64,000 nt of DNA from a bacterium 1xD42-67 (GCA_003612335.1 RAYO01000016.1:25442-89441); one strand, 5' to 3'. Shown: positions 1-8,427, counted from the stretch's first letter. Translations and numbers: made by a program. The notes: a model not told the origin generated them from the sequence alone.

Positions 1-376
1 CGGGAGCGCTGGCCAGAGCGGGCCAGTCCTCCCCGATCCCCTTGCCCACGAAGAAGTACAGCCCCAGGCCGAAGGTGGTGATCGTCAGACCGGTGACGTT
101 CTGGTTCGCCTGGAAGGAGACGGTGAGCAGGGCGAACAGCCCTCCGCACAGCCCCGCCGCCAGAAAGGCCGCCAGCAGGCCCACGATCAGGCTGTCTGCC
201 ATGCAGCCGGCCAGATAGCCGAAGATGGCCCCCACCGCCATGGTGCCCTCCACTCCCAGGTCCAGGCTCCCCGCCTTCTCCACCACGATCTCGCCCACAG
301 TGCCGTAGAGCAGGGGGATGTTCATCAGTACGATGTTGAAGAGGAACAGGGTCATTACATTGAGAGGGTCGTTCAT
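1..376 (-). CDS. ABC transporter permease (nucleoside-type), partial, 3' end outside window
   Basis: Second membrane subunit of a BMP/nucleoside-type ABC importer. The visible part is the N-terminus, starting MNDPLNVMTLFLFNIVLM, with several hydrophobic helices and the segment EKAGSLDLGVEGTM, which is typical of the BPD_transp_2 permease family (YufQ/NupQ-like). Its ATG (374-376) overlaps the TGA of the upstream permease gene in an ATGA arrangement, so the two are translationally coupled. It runs off the left edge of the window, so the C-terminus cannot be judged. Substrate is inferred only from context: xpt is at the head of the cluster, which favours purine nucleosides or bases. Confidence 0.85.
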   Translation of the reverse strand, partial: MNDPLNVMTLFLFNIVLMNIPLLYGTVGEIVVEKAGSLDLGVEGTMAVGAIFGYLAGCMADSLIVGLLAAFLAAGLCGGLFALLTVSFQANQNVTGLTITTFGLGLYFFVGKGIGEDWPALASAP

Positions 377-1488
377 TTCCCGGCCTCCTTCCTGCCGCGC
401 ACCACGATCTTGAATCGGGTGAAGAGATCGGCGGCCAGCACGGTGAATAGGATCACGCCCTGGAGCAGGTTGGCGAAGTTGGCGTCGATCGAGGGGTAGG
501 CGGCGCTGGCCGTCTGGCACCCGAACTGGAGGACGGTGATCAGCAGCGACACCACCAGGATCCCCATCGTGTCCAGCTTGGCCAGCCAGGCCACCACGAT
601 CCCCGTCCACCCCACGTCGTTGGTGGGGGAGGCGGACATCACTCCGGCAGAGGACATGTGGAAAGCCCCCGCCATCCCGATCAGGGCGGCGGAGAGGAAG
701 ACGGTGCGGATCACGATCCGGCCCACCTTCATCCCGGCATACCGGGCGGTGCTGGGACTGTCCCCCACCACGGCGATCTCATAGCCCCGCTTGGTGTAGT
801 TGAGATATACGAAGATCAGGGCGCACAGGACCAGCGCCGCGATCAGCGACAGGTTCAGCCGGAAGGGCCCGACGGGGATGAGGATCATCTGGGCGCTCCC
901 CGGGAATTTGGCGAACTTGGGCCGGGCGGACCCGGGATCCAGGAAGAAGTTCCAGGGGGCCTTGGTCTCGGCGAAGAACTGGAGGAAATACAGGGCGATA
1001 TAGTTGAGCATCAGGGTGAGCAGGGTCTCGTTGGTGCCGAATCGCACCTTCAGCGCCGCCGCCAGGATGCCGTACAGCCCGCCCCCCAGGGCGCCGCACA
1101 GGGCCATCACCAGCACCATCACCGGTTGGGGCAGGCGCTCCCCCAGTCTCATGGCGGCGAATCCCGCCCAGAAGGCCCCCATGATGAACTGCCCCTCGCC
1201 GCCGATGTTCCAAAAGCGCATCTTGAAGGCCAGGGCCAGGGCCAGAGAGACGATCAGCAGGGGGACGAAGAGCTTGACGAAGTTCTCCACCGCCCGCCAG
1301 GGATACCGGCTGCCGGGGATTCCCATGGTGAGCATCTGTTTGTAGAAGGTGATGGGGTCCACCCCCTGGACCGCCAGCAGCGCGGCCCCGACCGCCAAGG
1401 CCAGCAGCACTGCGGTCCCATAGGCCATCAGCTGCCGGACCGGGCCGGCGCCCTCCTGTTTGACCGCTCGGAAAAGGGGCTCTCTCAT
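373..1488 (-). CDS. ABC transporter permease (nucleoside-type, YufP/NupP-like)
   Basis: Membrane subunit of a nucleoside-type ABC importer, 371 residues. A basic N-terminus is followed by a first helix around residues 23-41 and about eight to nine further hydrophobic segments. The stretch around residues 90-105 (FWNIGGEGQFIMGAFWAG) is the characteristic BPD_transp_2 glycine-rich motif. The start ATG (1486-1488) overlaps the stop of the ATPase gene by 4 bases, and its own stop overlaps the start of the next permease in the same way. This is therefore a tight operon of lipoprotein, ATPase and two permeases. Purine nucleoside transport is inferred from the family and the nearby xpt; a simple sugar substrate cannot be excluded. 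Confidence 0.9.
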   Translation of the reverse strand: MREPLFRAVKQEGAGPVRQLMAYGTAVLLALAVGAALLAVQGVDPITFYKQMLTMGIPGSRYPWRAVENFVKLFVPLLIVSLALALAFKMRFWNIGGEGQFIMGAFWAGFAAMRLGERLPQPVMVLVMALCGALGGGLYGILAAALKVRFGTNETLLTLMLNYIALYFLQFFAETKAPWNFFLDPGSARPKFAKFPGSAQMILIPVGPFRLNLSLIAALVLCALIFVYLNYTKRGYEIAVVGDSPSTARYAGMKVGRIVIRTVFLSAALIGMAGAFHMSSAGVMSASPTNDVGWTGIVVAWLAKLDTMGILVVSLLITVLQFGCQTASAAYPSIDANFANLLQGVILFTVLAADLFTRFKIVVRGRKEAGK

Positions 1489-3080
1489 CCCTCCACCTCC
1501 TCGTCTCCCATCCCCACCTCTCCGATCCGGCTGTCCCGGGCGTATCCGGCGGGCTTGCCCTCATACTTGTGGGTCAGGTCCAGGGCCCCGGTCATCATCA
1601 GGCCCAGTTCCTCCTTGGTGGTCTTGTGGGCGTGGACCACCCCCATCACTTTCCCGTGGCACAGGACCATGATCTTGTCGCACAGGCCGATCAGCACGTC
1701 CAGGTCCTCCCCCACGAAGAGGATCCCTACGCCGTCCTTCTTCTGCTGATTCAGGATGTCGTAGACGGCATAGGAGGAGTTGATATCCAGTCCCCGGACG
1801 GGATACGCAGTGACGATCACGTTGGGCCCGGCCTTGATCTCCCGCCCCAGCAGCACCTTCTGCACGTTGCCGCCGGACAGCCGGCGCACCGGCGTCTCGG
1901 TGGAGGGGGTGACGATCTCCAGGTCCCGGATCACCTGCTCCGCCTCCGCCCGGCCCCCCTTCCGGTCTACGAAGGGGCCCCGGGCCTGGTCGTATTTCTT
2001 CAGCAGCATGTTGTCGGTGATGGACATGGAGGGGGCCAGGCCCATGCCCAGCCGGTCCTCCGGGATGAAGGACATGGAGATCCCCTTCTCCAGGATGGCC
2101 TTGGGGGACAGGCCCACGATATCCTCCCCCCTGTGGATCATCATGCCGCTCTCGATGGGCCGCAGGCCGGCGATGGCCTCGCACAGCTCCTTCTGGCCGC
2201 AGCCGGCGATGCCCGCCACCCCCAGGATCTCGCCGCCGCGGATGTAGAAGCTCACGCCGTCGATGGCGGCGGCGCCCTCGTCGTTCCTGATGGTCAGGTC
2301 CCGGATCTCCAGCAGGGGCCGGGCCTTCTCCACCACGGGACGCTGGATGTCCAGCTCCACCTTCCGGCCCACCATATGCTCGGTGAGCTGCTGCTCATCG
2401 GCGGAGGCAGTCTCCACGGTACAGATGTGCTCCCCTTTCCGGAGGATGGCCACCCGGTCGGAGATCTCCAGCACCTCGTTGAGCTTGTGGGTGATGATGA
2501 TGATGGCATGGCCCGACGCCTTCATACGGCGCAGGACGTCGAAGAGCTTGGAGGTCTCCTGGACGGTGAGGACGGCGGTAGGCTCATCCAGGATGACGAT
2601 CTTGGCCCCATAATACAGCACCTTCACGATCTCCAGGGTCTGTTTCTCTGACACCGACATGTTGTACACCTTTTTCCGCGGGTCGATGTCGAAACCGAAC
2701 GTTTTTGCCGTTTCCCCGATGATATCATACCGGTCCTTTTTCAGGATGCCCCCTGCCTTCTCGTCCCCCAGCCAGATGTTGTCGGCGGCGGAGAAGACGT
2801 CCACCAACTTGAAGTGCTGGTGGACCATGCCGATCCCCAGCTTCTTCGCGTCCTCCGGAGAGTTGATGGACACCTCTTGCCCGTCTACGAAGATCGCGCC
2901 GCTGTCCGGCTTATAGATCCCTGACAGCATGTTCATCAGGGTGGTCTTGCCGGAACCGTTCTCTCCCAGCAGGGCCAGGATCTCCCCCGGACGCACCTCC
3001 AGATCGATCCCCTGGTTGGCGGCCACACTGCCGAAGCTCTTGCAGATGCCCCGCATCTCGATGGCGTATCGCTGCTCCAT
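1485..3080 (-). CDS. ABC transporter ATP-binding protein with two ATPase domains (YufO/NupO-like)
   Basis: Energy-coupling subunit of the importer, 531 residues, with tandem ABC domains as in the sugar/nucleoside (RbsA-type) class. Domain 1 has a full Walker A (LLGENGSGKTTLMN, about residues 35-48), signature MSVSEKQ and Walker B IVILDEPTAVL. Domain 2 has a degenerate Walker A (VAGIAGCGQKEL), signature RLSGGNVQK and a Walker B-like region in which the usual DEP is VTAYPVRGLD, as is common for the second domain of this class. I chose the ATG at 3078-3080 because GGAAGGAGAGCAGC sits directly upstream; a longer reading frame lacks a ribosome site. It overlaps the permease start by 4 bases. Confidence 0.9.
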   Translation of the reverse strand: MEQRYAIEMRGICKSFGSVAANQGIDLEVRPGEILALLGENGSGKTTLMNMLSGIYKPDSGAIFVDGQEVSINSPEDAKKLGIGMVHQHFKLVDVFSAADNIWLGDEKAGGILKKDRYDIIGETAKTFGFDIDPRKKVYNMSVSEKQTLEIVKVLYYGAKIVILDEPTAVLTVQETSKLFDVLRRMKASGHAIIIITHKLNEVLEISDRVAILRKGEHICTVETASADEQQLTEHMVGRKVELDIQRPVVEKARPLLEIRDLTIRNDEGAAAIDGVSFYIRGGEILGVAGIAGCGQKELCEAIAGLRPIESGMMIHRGEDIVGLSPKAILEKGISMSFIPEDRLGMGLAPSMSITDNMLLKKYDQARGPFVDRKGGRAEAEQVIRDLEIVTPSTETPVRRLSGGNVQKVLLGREIKAGPNVIVTAYPVRGLDINSSYAVYDILNQQKKDGVGILFVGEDLDVLIGLCDKIMVLCHGKVMGVVHAHKTTKEELGLMMTGALDLTHKYEGKPAGYARDSRIGEVGMGDEEVEG

Positions 3081-3097
3081 GCTGCTCTCCTTCCCTC

Positions 3098-3360
3098 GTC
3101 CCCCACAGGGGAAAGGCTCCTTTTCCCCGCAAGGGGGACGCCGCATCCGTAAGGCGGCAAAGCCGCCAATGGCTGCGCAGTGAAACGAGCTGTCAGCCGA
3201 AGGCTGACTGAGGATCGTATTTTGCTGAAGGCAAAATGTATGAAATGATCCTTATCTTTGTTTACTTCGTATGTTTTGCTCCGCAAAACGCGATCCTCCG
3301 CCCCAGTGCGCACACTGGGGCACCTCCTTTCAAAAGGAGGCTTTTGCGCTTTCCTGAAAG
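3098..3360. repeat. Mosaic palindromic repeat, copy A (fills the 352-base gap 3081-3432)
   Basis: The gap between the ATPase and lipoprotein genes is a chain of small palindromes: GTTTTGC-TCC-GCAAAAC, GCCCCAGTGCGCACACTGGGGC, CTCCTTT-CAAAAGGAG, and GTCAGCCGAAGGCTGAC. Read on the minus strand it shares long near-identical stretches with 36943-37205 upstream of gyrA, including the CCCCAGTG/CACTGGGG palindrome followed by a GGATCGCGTTTTG block, and the AGTCAGCC/GGCTGACA block. It also shares GCGTCCCCCTTGCGGGGA with 34368-34433. The modules occur in a different order in each copy. No gene is visible here. It is probably a genome-dispersed intergenic element. Confidence 0.75.
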
Positions 3361-3432
3361 TTTCTACCTGTAAGATCCGGGCCGGCCGGAACATCCGGCC
3401 GGCCCGGTCAGGGTCTGCGTCGATCGGGTGGC

Positions 3433-4713
3433 TCAGCCCTCGATGACCCCTGCCACGTTGTAGTTCATGCTGCCCTTGATCACGCTGTCGTCCACAGAGG
3501 GGCCGCCGGCGGGGACGATCTCGTTGCCCTGGTCGTCCATCAGGGGGGCATCGGTCTTGATGATCTCCACCTTGCCGTCGGTGATCTCATAGCTCAGCTT
3601 CACGCCGGAGAACACGTCCCACTCGCCGGAGACGATCAGCTCCCGGACGGCGTCCATGATAGCCTTGGTGTCGCTGTAGCCGTCCCAGTTCTCGTTCAAG
3701 GGGGAGGTGTCTACGAAGCCCTCCTTCAGGCCGGCATAGTAGGCGTTGCCGCCCATGTTCTCCACGAATTTGGAGGCGTCGCCGTTACAGTCCATCGCGG
3801 CCTGGATGGCGGTCTGATAATAGACGTTCCAGTGCCAGATGGCAGCGGTCAGGTGGGCGTTGGGGGCCTGTTCGGTCATGTCAGAGTTGTATCCGCAACC
3901 CTTCATGCCGTACTCCTGCGCCACCTGCTGGGGCTGGGCAGAGTCACAGTGCTGGGAGATGACACAGCACTGATAGACGTCGAACAGGGCCATGGCAGCC
4001 TGGCGCTCCAGGGTCTCGTTGCCCCAGGTGTTGATCACGTTCACATAGACCACCGCGTCCGGGTTGACGGACTGGGCGCCCAGGGCGAAGGCGTTGATGC
4101 CGGAGCAGGTCTCGGCATAGTCCAGGTTATAGGCCGCCACATAGCCGATGGAGTTGTTCTTGCTGCGCTTCGACTCCATCCCAGCGGCGATCCCAGCCAG
4201 ATAGCGGGCCTGGTAGATCCGGCCGAAGTAGTTGTTGAAGTTGGTATCGTTGGCCATATAGCCGGTGCCGTGGGAGAAGATCACGTCGGGATAATCCTCC
4301 GCCTTGTCGGCCATCGCGTTGATATAGCCGAAGGAGATGCCGAAGACGATATCCGCCCCCTGGTTGACCACGGTATCGATGGCGTTGGCCACCGCGGTAT
4401 CGTCAGTATCGGGGACGTTGTCCACCACGATCAGGTCGGCGGGGTCCAGGCCCAGCGCCTCCATGGCGGTGGTGATCCCGTTGTGGTGCTGATAGGTGTA
4501 GCCGGCCACGTCGTTCTGGCTGGTGATGTAGATGGCGCCTACCTTGATGCTGCTGTCGCTCCCAGAGCCGTCGCCCCCGGGAGCGGCGGAGCTGCTGCCA
4601 TCGCTCCCGGAGCCGGGACCGGCGGCAGGGCTGCCGCCCTTATCGCCGCCGCCGCAGGCGGCCAGGGACAGGCCCATGGCCATAGCCAGAGCCAGTGCAA
4701 GGATCTTCTTCAA
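3433..4713 (-). CDS. BMP-family substrate-binding lipoprotein
   Basis: Extracellular solute-binding lipoprotein of the BMP (basic membrane protein) family, 426 residues, the receptor for the ABC importer encoded downstream. The signal peptide MKKILALALAMAMGLSLAAC ends in a lipobox with Cys20, followed by a low-complexity Gly/Ser linker to about residue 55. The mature part begins KVGAIYITSQNDVAGYTYQH, a typical BMP opening. The start codon is TTG (4711-4713), supported by TAAGGAGGAAAGAGAA just upstream; no ATG fits. It follows xpt across a hairpin, so it is probably transcribed both by read-through and from its own signals. Ligand is inferred to be a purine nucleoside. Confidence 0.88.
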   Translation of the reverse strand: MKKILALALAMAMGLSLAACGGGDKGGSPAAGPGSGSDGSSSAAPGGDGSGSDSSIKVGAIYITSQNDVAGYTYQHHNGITTAMEALGLDPADLIVVDNVPDTDDTAVANAIDTVVNQGADIVFGISFGYINAMADKAEDYPDVIFSHGTGYMANDTNFNNYFGRIYQARYLAGIAAGMESKRSKNNSIGYVAAYNLDYAETCSGINAFALGAQSVNPDAVVYVNVINTWGNETLERQAAMALFDVYQCCVISQHCDSAQPQQVAQEYGMKGCGYNSDMTEQAPNAHLTAAIWHWNVYYQTAIQAAMDCNGDASKFVENMGGNAYYAGLKEGFVDTSPLNENWDGYSDTKAIMDAVRELIVSGEWDVFSGVKLSYEITDGKVEIIKTDAPLMDDQGNEIVPAGGPSVDDSVIKGSMNYNVAGVIEG

Positions 4714-4756
4714 TTCTCTTTCCTCCTTAAGTACAGTTCGTTCCCTACCTTATATT

Positions 4757-4778
4757 AAAACCGGAGAGATCCGGCTTT
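4757..4778 (-). terminator. Hairpin at the 3' end of xpt
   Basis: On the minus strand AAAGCCGGA-TCTC-TCCGGTTTT is followed by AATAT. It is a 9-bp stem with one G-T pair, starting inside the xpt stop codon. The weak T tract suggests partial termination, giving more xpt than transporter transcript. Confidence 0.55.
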
Positions 4779-5367
4779 AACCGCCAAGATCCTGATCTTC
4801 GAATTCTATGCCCCTCTCCTCGCTCATGGAGCGGATCCGGGCCAGCGACTCCACCCGGACCCCCTTGGCCCGGATCCGGCTGCCGCCGGGCTGGAAGGCC
4901 TTCTCGATCACGATCCCCGCTCCGGCCAGCTTCGCCCCTGACTGCTCCACCAGGTCGATCAGCCCCTCCAGCGCGGCGCCGTTGGCCAGGAAGTCGTCTA
5001 TGATCAGCACGGTATCCTCTGGCCCCAGGAACTGTTGGGAGACGATCACATCATATACCTTCCCGTGGGTGAAGGACTCCACCTTGGTGGTGAACAGACC
5101 GCCGGCGATGTTCCGGGTCTGGCTCTTCTTGGCGAAGACCACCGGACAATGAAAAAACTGCGCCGTGATACAAGCGATCCCGATGCCCGATGCCTCGATC
5201 GTCAAGATCTTGTCCACGCCGCAGCCGGCGAACCGGCGGTAGAACTCTCCGCCGATCTCCTCAAAAAGCGCGATGTCCATCTGGTGGTTCAAAAAGCTGT
5301 CCACCTTCAGCACGTCGTCCCCCTTCACCACACCGTCCTGCCGGATCCGTTGCTCCAAAAGCTCCAT
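4777..5367 (-). CDS. xpt: Xanthine phosphoribosyltransferase
   Basis: Purine salvage enzyme converting xanthine and PRPP to XMP in the cytoplasm, 196 residues, the normal length for the family. The PRPP-binding loop is visible at residues 119-132 (TVLIIDDFLANGAA). The segment LTIEASGIGIACITA (about 55-69) and the KKSQTRNIAGG flexible loop (80-90) are also typical of Xpt. The gene heads a minus-strand cluster ending in a BMP-type nucleoside importer, which fits joint uptake and salvage of purines. It has a strong sigma-A promoter (5451-5479) and a leader of about 75 bases. I looked for a purine riboswitch core there and did not see it. Confidence 0.95.
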   Translation of the reverse strand: MELLEQRIRQDGVVKGDDVLKVDSFLNHQMDIALFEEIGGEFYRRFAGCGVDKILTIEASGIGIACITAQFFHCPVVFAKKSQTRNIAGGLFTTKVESFTHGKVYDVIVSQQFLGPEDTVLIIDDFLANGAALEGLIDLVEQSGAKLAGAGIVIEKAFQPGGSRIRAKGVRVESLARIRSMSEERGIEFEDQDLGG

Positions 5368-5450
5368 CGCTGTCCGCCGCCTCCCTGGAAAAGTGATGTT
5401 GGCCCGACAGACGGACCAGATCTCTGGGATACGAAAACTTTCACAGCTAC

Positions 5451-5479
5451 ATTGTACAGGAGAACCCGGTCCCTTTCAA
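5451..5479 (-). promoter_or_regulatory. Sigma-A promoter of xpt
   Basis: On the minus strand TTGAAA (5474-5479), 17 bases, TACAAT (5451-5456). Start of transcription is expected near 5444, giving a 5' leader of about 75 bases. The leader can fold GGTCCG-TCTGT-CGGGCC and CCAG-AGAT-CTGG. Confidence 0.8.
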
Positions 5480-5667
5480 TCCTTTTTTTCTAGCATCTTC
5501 AACAATTTTTTCCGGCTGCTCTTAGCTGTTTCGACAGATCTTGCCTCCGGATCCCCCTCTCCGGGAAATTTCCTCCAGGCGACTTGCTTCGACCTTCTAT
5601 TTTCCATTTTATGGTAAACTATAGGTGCGCAGATCCATACCCTCATGACAGAAAGGCGGCGGCGCAT

Positions 5668-6480
5668 ATGTGGCCATTGCAGAGAAAGGGGATCGGCGGG
5701 AAGGTGCTCTATCTCCCGATCGACTCCCTGCGTCCCAACCCAGACCAGCCCCGGCGCGTCTTCGACCAGGAGGCCCTGGAGGAGCTGGCCTCCTCCATCC
5801 GCTCTTTGGGGCTGCTCCAGCCTCTGACGGTCCGCCGCCAGGACGGCGGCTGGGAACTGGTGGCGGGAGAGCGCAGACTGCGGGCTGCCCGTCTGGCCGG
5901 ACTGGAGGAGGTCCCCTGCCTGACCATCCAGACCGACAGCCAGTCCTCCTCCCTCCTGGCTCTGGTGGAGAACCTCCAGCGCCGGGACCTGGACTTTTGG
6001 GAGGAGGCCCTGGCCCTGCGCCGCCTGATCGACACCTATCAAATCTCCCAAGAGGAGGCCGCCCGCCGAATCGGCAAGAGCCAATCCGCTGTTGCCAACA
6101 AGCTGCGCCTGCTGAAGCTCCCCCAGGAGGCCCTGGCTATCCTCCAGGCCGGCGGAGGCACCGAGCGCCATGCCCGGGCCCTGCTGCGGCTGGAGACGGA
6201 GGAGCAGCAGCTGGAGAGCGCCCGCCGGGTGGTGGACCTGGGGCTCACTGTGGCTCAGACCGAGGCACTGGTGGATTCCCTCCTGGCCGGACGCCCCGCC
6301 CCGCCCCGAAAAAAGCCCACTTACATCATCAAGGACGTGCGCCTGTTCCTGAACACGATCAGCCGGAGCCTGGACCTGATGCGCTCCGCCGGGGTGGACG
6401 CCCAGTGCAGCCGCCAGGACACGGAGGAGCTGATCACCCTCACGATCCAGATCCCCCGGGCCCCAAGGCCCAGCAAATGA
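5668..6480 (+). CDS. noc: ParB-like nucleoid occlusion protein Noc
   Basis: ParB paralogue expected to bind DNA and the membrane and to block septum formation over the nucleoid, 270 residues. The ParB/CTPase fold shows NPDQPRR (24-30), GERRLRA (67-73) and ENLQRRDL (101-108). A helix-turn-helix lies at about 124-150 (ISQEEAARRIGKSQSAVANK). A dimerisation region follows. It lacks the N-terminal GLGRGLxALL ParA-contact motif that the second ParB paralogue in this window has, and it is separate from parA. Both points favour Noc over ParB. The start ATG at 5668 was chosen for GAAAGGCGGCGG upstream; the upstream in-frame extension has no ribosome site. It is divergent from xpt. Confidence 0.82.
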   Translation: MWPLQRKGIGGKVLYLPIDSLRPNPDQPRRVFDQEALEELASSIRSLGLLQPLTVRRQDGGWELVAGERRLRAARLAGLEEVPCLTIQTDSQSSSLLALVENLQRRDLDFWEEALALRRLIDTYQISQEEAARRIGKSQSAVANKLRLLKLPQEALAILQAGGGTERHARALLRLETEEQQLESARRVVDLGLTVAQTEALVDSLLAGRPAPPRKKPTYIIKDVRLFLNTISRSLDLMRSAGVDAQCSRQDTEELITLTIQIPRAPRPSK

Positions 6481-6482
6481 GG

Positions 6483-6517
6483 ACAGGCCCTGTCGGAGCT
6501 CCGGCGGGGCCTGTTTT
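6483..6517 (+). terminator. Intrinsic terminator of noc
   Basis: ACAGGCCC pairs with GGGCCTGT, with an inner CGGAGCTCCG palindrome, followed by TTTT. The T run reaches the stop codon of the convergent gene. Confidence 0.75.
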
Positions 6518-7374
6518 CATGCCAGCTCCCGCCAGCACCCATAGCCCAGCCCCTTGAAAGGCTCTGTCAGGGCCCAGACGGGCTCCTTCCGCTCTCCCCA
6601 GACGGTGATGGCCACTGTGTCGAACATGTCGTTGGGGTCGAACATCCGGGACAGGATGCAGCAGGTGTCCTCCCTGAGCCAGATCCGGTCCAGTTCAGTG
6701 CTGAACCAAGCCCGCTCATAGCCCTGCCCCTTCAAGATCCCTTCCAGCTCCCCTGTCCGGATCCGGAAGCCGATGTCCTCCAGCTCCTTCTCAGAGAGAT
6801 CTTCACCAAGGTGGGCCTTGAGATAGTCCCTCGCCTCGGGACAGGGGACGAAGGGCGGGCCGTGCATATGGAAGGCCGTGTAGAAGCGCTGATGGAACGG
6901 GAACTGTTCCATGCCGTCGGCTAAAAAAGCCTGACCGCACAACAGCTGGCCCAAGCTGTCCGCGACCTTGATCTGTCCGCTCACTGGCTCGGAGCCCCTG
7001 TCCCGCCAGACCAGATGAGGCGGCCCCTCCCGGGGAAAGCAGTAGGCCAGCGTGTCCCCTTCATCCAAATGGTCATAGCTGCCGATTTCCAGGCAGGTCT
7101 CTCCGTCTGTGGTCAGGGATAGCTGGCCGCTCCCATAGAGCCTCGCCCGGCGTTTGAGGTCCAGCCCCCGCCCGCCCATGTGGGCCAGGAAGACCATATG
7201 CTCCTCCGGGAGCGCCGGGATCTCCGGCATCAGCTTTTCTGCCGTCTCCCGAATCTCCGCCTGGGTGGCCGGGACCACGCCGTAGTACTGATGCCAGTCG
7301 GGATAGACCTCGTCCAGGAACCGGGCAAAGGACGGATACCAGTCCGGGCCCTCATATCTCTCGGGCAGGATCAC
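6517..7374 (-). CDS. Hypothetical protein, possible SMI1/KNR4 (SUKH)-like
   Basis: A soluble 285-residue protein with no signal peptide or membrane segment. Residues 48-72 (MPEIPALPEEH then MVFLAHMGGRGLD) resemble the SUKH opening, in which a Leu-Pro pair precedes a helix ending in a glycine-rich turn. That family includes many toxin immunity proteins, but the match rests on one region only. The C-terminus is rich in Trp and Phe. The start is GTG (7372-7374) behind AAGGGGGCG. It sits alone on the minus strand between noc and parA, a place where those genes are normally adjacent, so it looks like an insertion. Function unknown; other folds are possible. Confidence 0.5.
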   Translation of the reverse strand: MILPERYEGPDWYPSFARFLDEVYPDWHQYYGVVPATQAEIRETAEKLMPEIPALPEEHMVFLAHMGGRGLDLKRRARLYGSGQLSLTTDGETCLEIGSYDHLDEGDTLAYCFPREGPPHLVWRDRGSEPVSGQIKVADSLGQLLCGQAFLADGMEQFPFHQRFYTAFHMHGPPFVPCPEARDYLKAHLGEDLSEKELEDIGFRIRTGELEGILKGQGYERAWFSTELDRIWLREDTCCILSRMFDPNDMFDTVAITVWGERKEPVWALTEPFKGLGYGCWRELA

Positions 7375-7437
7375 AGGCCGCGCCCCCTTTCTGTTTTCTA
7401 TAAGGTATGATAGAGGGATCGAGGGGCGCTGTCAAGA

Positions 7438-7453
7438 TGTTCCACGTGGAACA
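7438..7453. promoter_or_regulatory. parS: parS centromere site 1
   Basis: TGTTCCACGTGGAACA is a perfect 16-bp palindrome matching the ParB/Spo0J site TGTTNCACGTGAAACA except at one position that restores symmetry. It lies between the SUKH-like gene and the parA promoter, about 100 bases upstream of the -35. Confidence 0.92.
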
Positions 7454-7539
7454 TCCCCGAGCGGACGGACCCTGTCCCCTCCCCTACTGTCCCGGCTCTT
7501 CCTCTGGAAGGAGCTTTTTTATTTTTCCTGGAAAAGTGG

Positions 7540-7568
7540 TTGAAATCTCCTCTGTCCGTTGCTATAAT
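7540..7568 (+). promoter_or_regulatory. Sigma-A promoter of parA
   Basis: TTGAAA (7540-7545), 17 bases, TATAAT (7563-7568), about 50 bases upstream of the parA start. Confidence 0.82.
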
Positions 7569-7618
7569 AGAGAATCGCACTACCCTTTATACAGTTCCAC
7601 CACAGAGGAGGCGCCTCC

Positions 7619-8377
7619 ATGGCAAAGATCATCGCCGTCGTCAACCAAAAGGGCGGGGTGGGCAAGACCACCACCACCGTCAATATCGCCGCTGCCCTTC
7701 AGGAGCTGGGCAAGCGGGTGCTGCTGTGCGATTTCGATCCCCAGGCCAACGCCACTTCAGGGATGGGCGTGGACAAGAACACCGCCTCTCCCAACATCTA
7801 TGACGTGCTCATCAACGGTGCGGATCCAGCCCGGGCGGTGGTGACCACCAAATATGGCGACGTCCTCCCCTCTAACAAGGCGCTGGCCGGGGCCGGCGTG
7901 GAGATGATCGGGATCGACAGTCGGGAGACGCTGCTCAAGCGCGCCCTGGACGCCCTTTCCGACCGGTACGACTTCATCTTCATCGACTGTCCCCCCTCCC
8001 TGGAACTGCTCACCGTCAACGCCCTCTGCGCCGCCGGGTCCCTCCTGGTCCCGGTGCAGTGCGAGTATTACGCTCTGGAGGGGCTCAGCGACCTGCTGTC
8101 CACCGTCCGGCTGGTAAAGCGGAAGCTCAACCCTGCCCTGGAGATGGAGGGGGTCCTGCTCACGATGTTCGACAGCCGGACCAACCTCTCCCTCCAGGTG
8201 GCGGAGGAGGTCAAGCGCCACTTCCCCGGACAGGTCTACGCGACCGTCATCCCCCGGAACGTCCGTCTCTCCGAGGCCCCCAGCCACGGCAAGCCCATCT
8301 CCGCTTACGACCCCTATTCCCGAGGCGCGGAGGCTTACCGACTGCTGGCCGAGGAGATGTGTCACGGGGACGGGTGA
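7619..8377 (+). CDS. parA: Chromosome partitioning ATPase ParA (Soj)
   Basis: Walker-type ATPase that works with ParB-parS in origin segregation and, in Bacillus, in control of DnaA; 252 residues. The deviant Walker A KGGVGKTT is at residues 11-18 with the signature lysine, the A' motif DFDPQAN is at 38-44, and the Walker B region reads FIFIDCPP. No N-terminal helix-turn-helix extension is present, so it is of the chromosomal Soj type rather than the plasmid type. It has its own promoter and is followed by parB after about 140 bases containing a dispersed hairpin element. The ATG lies behind CAGAGGAGGCG. Confidence 0.96.
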   Translation: MAKIIAVVNQKGGVGKTTTTVNIAAALQELGKRVLLCDFDPQANATSGMGVDKNTASPNIYDVLINGADPARAVVTTKYGDVLPSNKALAGAGVEMIGIDSRETLLKRALDALSDRYDFIFIDCPPSLELLTVNALCAAGSLLVPVQCEYYALEGLSDLLSTVRLVKRKLNPALEMEGVLLTMFDSRTNLSLQVAEEVKRHFPGQVYATVIPRNVRLSEAPSHGKPISAYDPYSRGAEAYRLLAEEMCHGDG

Positions 8378-8427
8378 CGGACCGGTTCGTCCCACAGGAC
8401 AACGCTCTGCTCTCTGCATCTGTGATA

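Noticed and set aside
5368..5450. Purine riboswitch in the xpt leader
   Set aside because: Two hairpins can be drawn but the conserved core bases of the guanine/adenine riboswitch are not present.
5545..5565. Noc-binding site near CCGGGAAAT upstream of noc
   Set aside because: Only one half of the ATTTCCCGGGAAAT palindrome is present.
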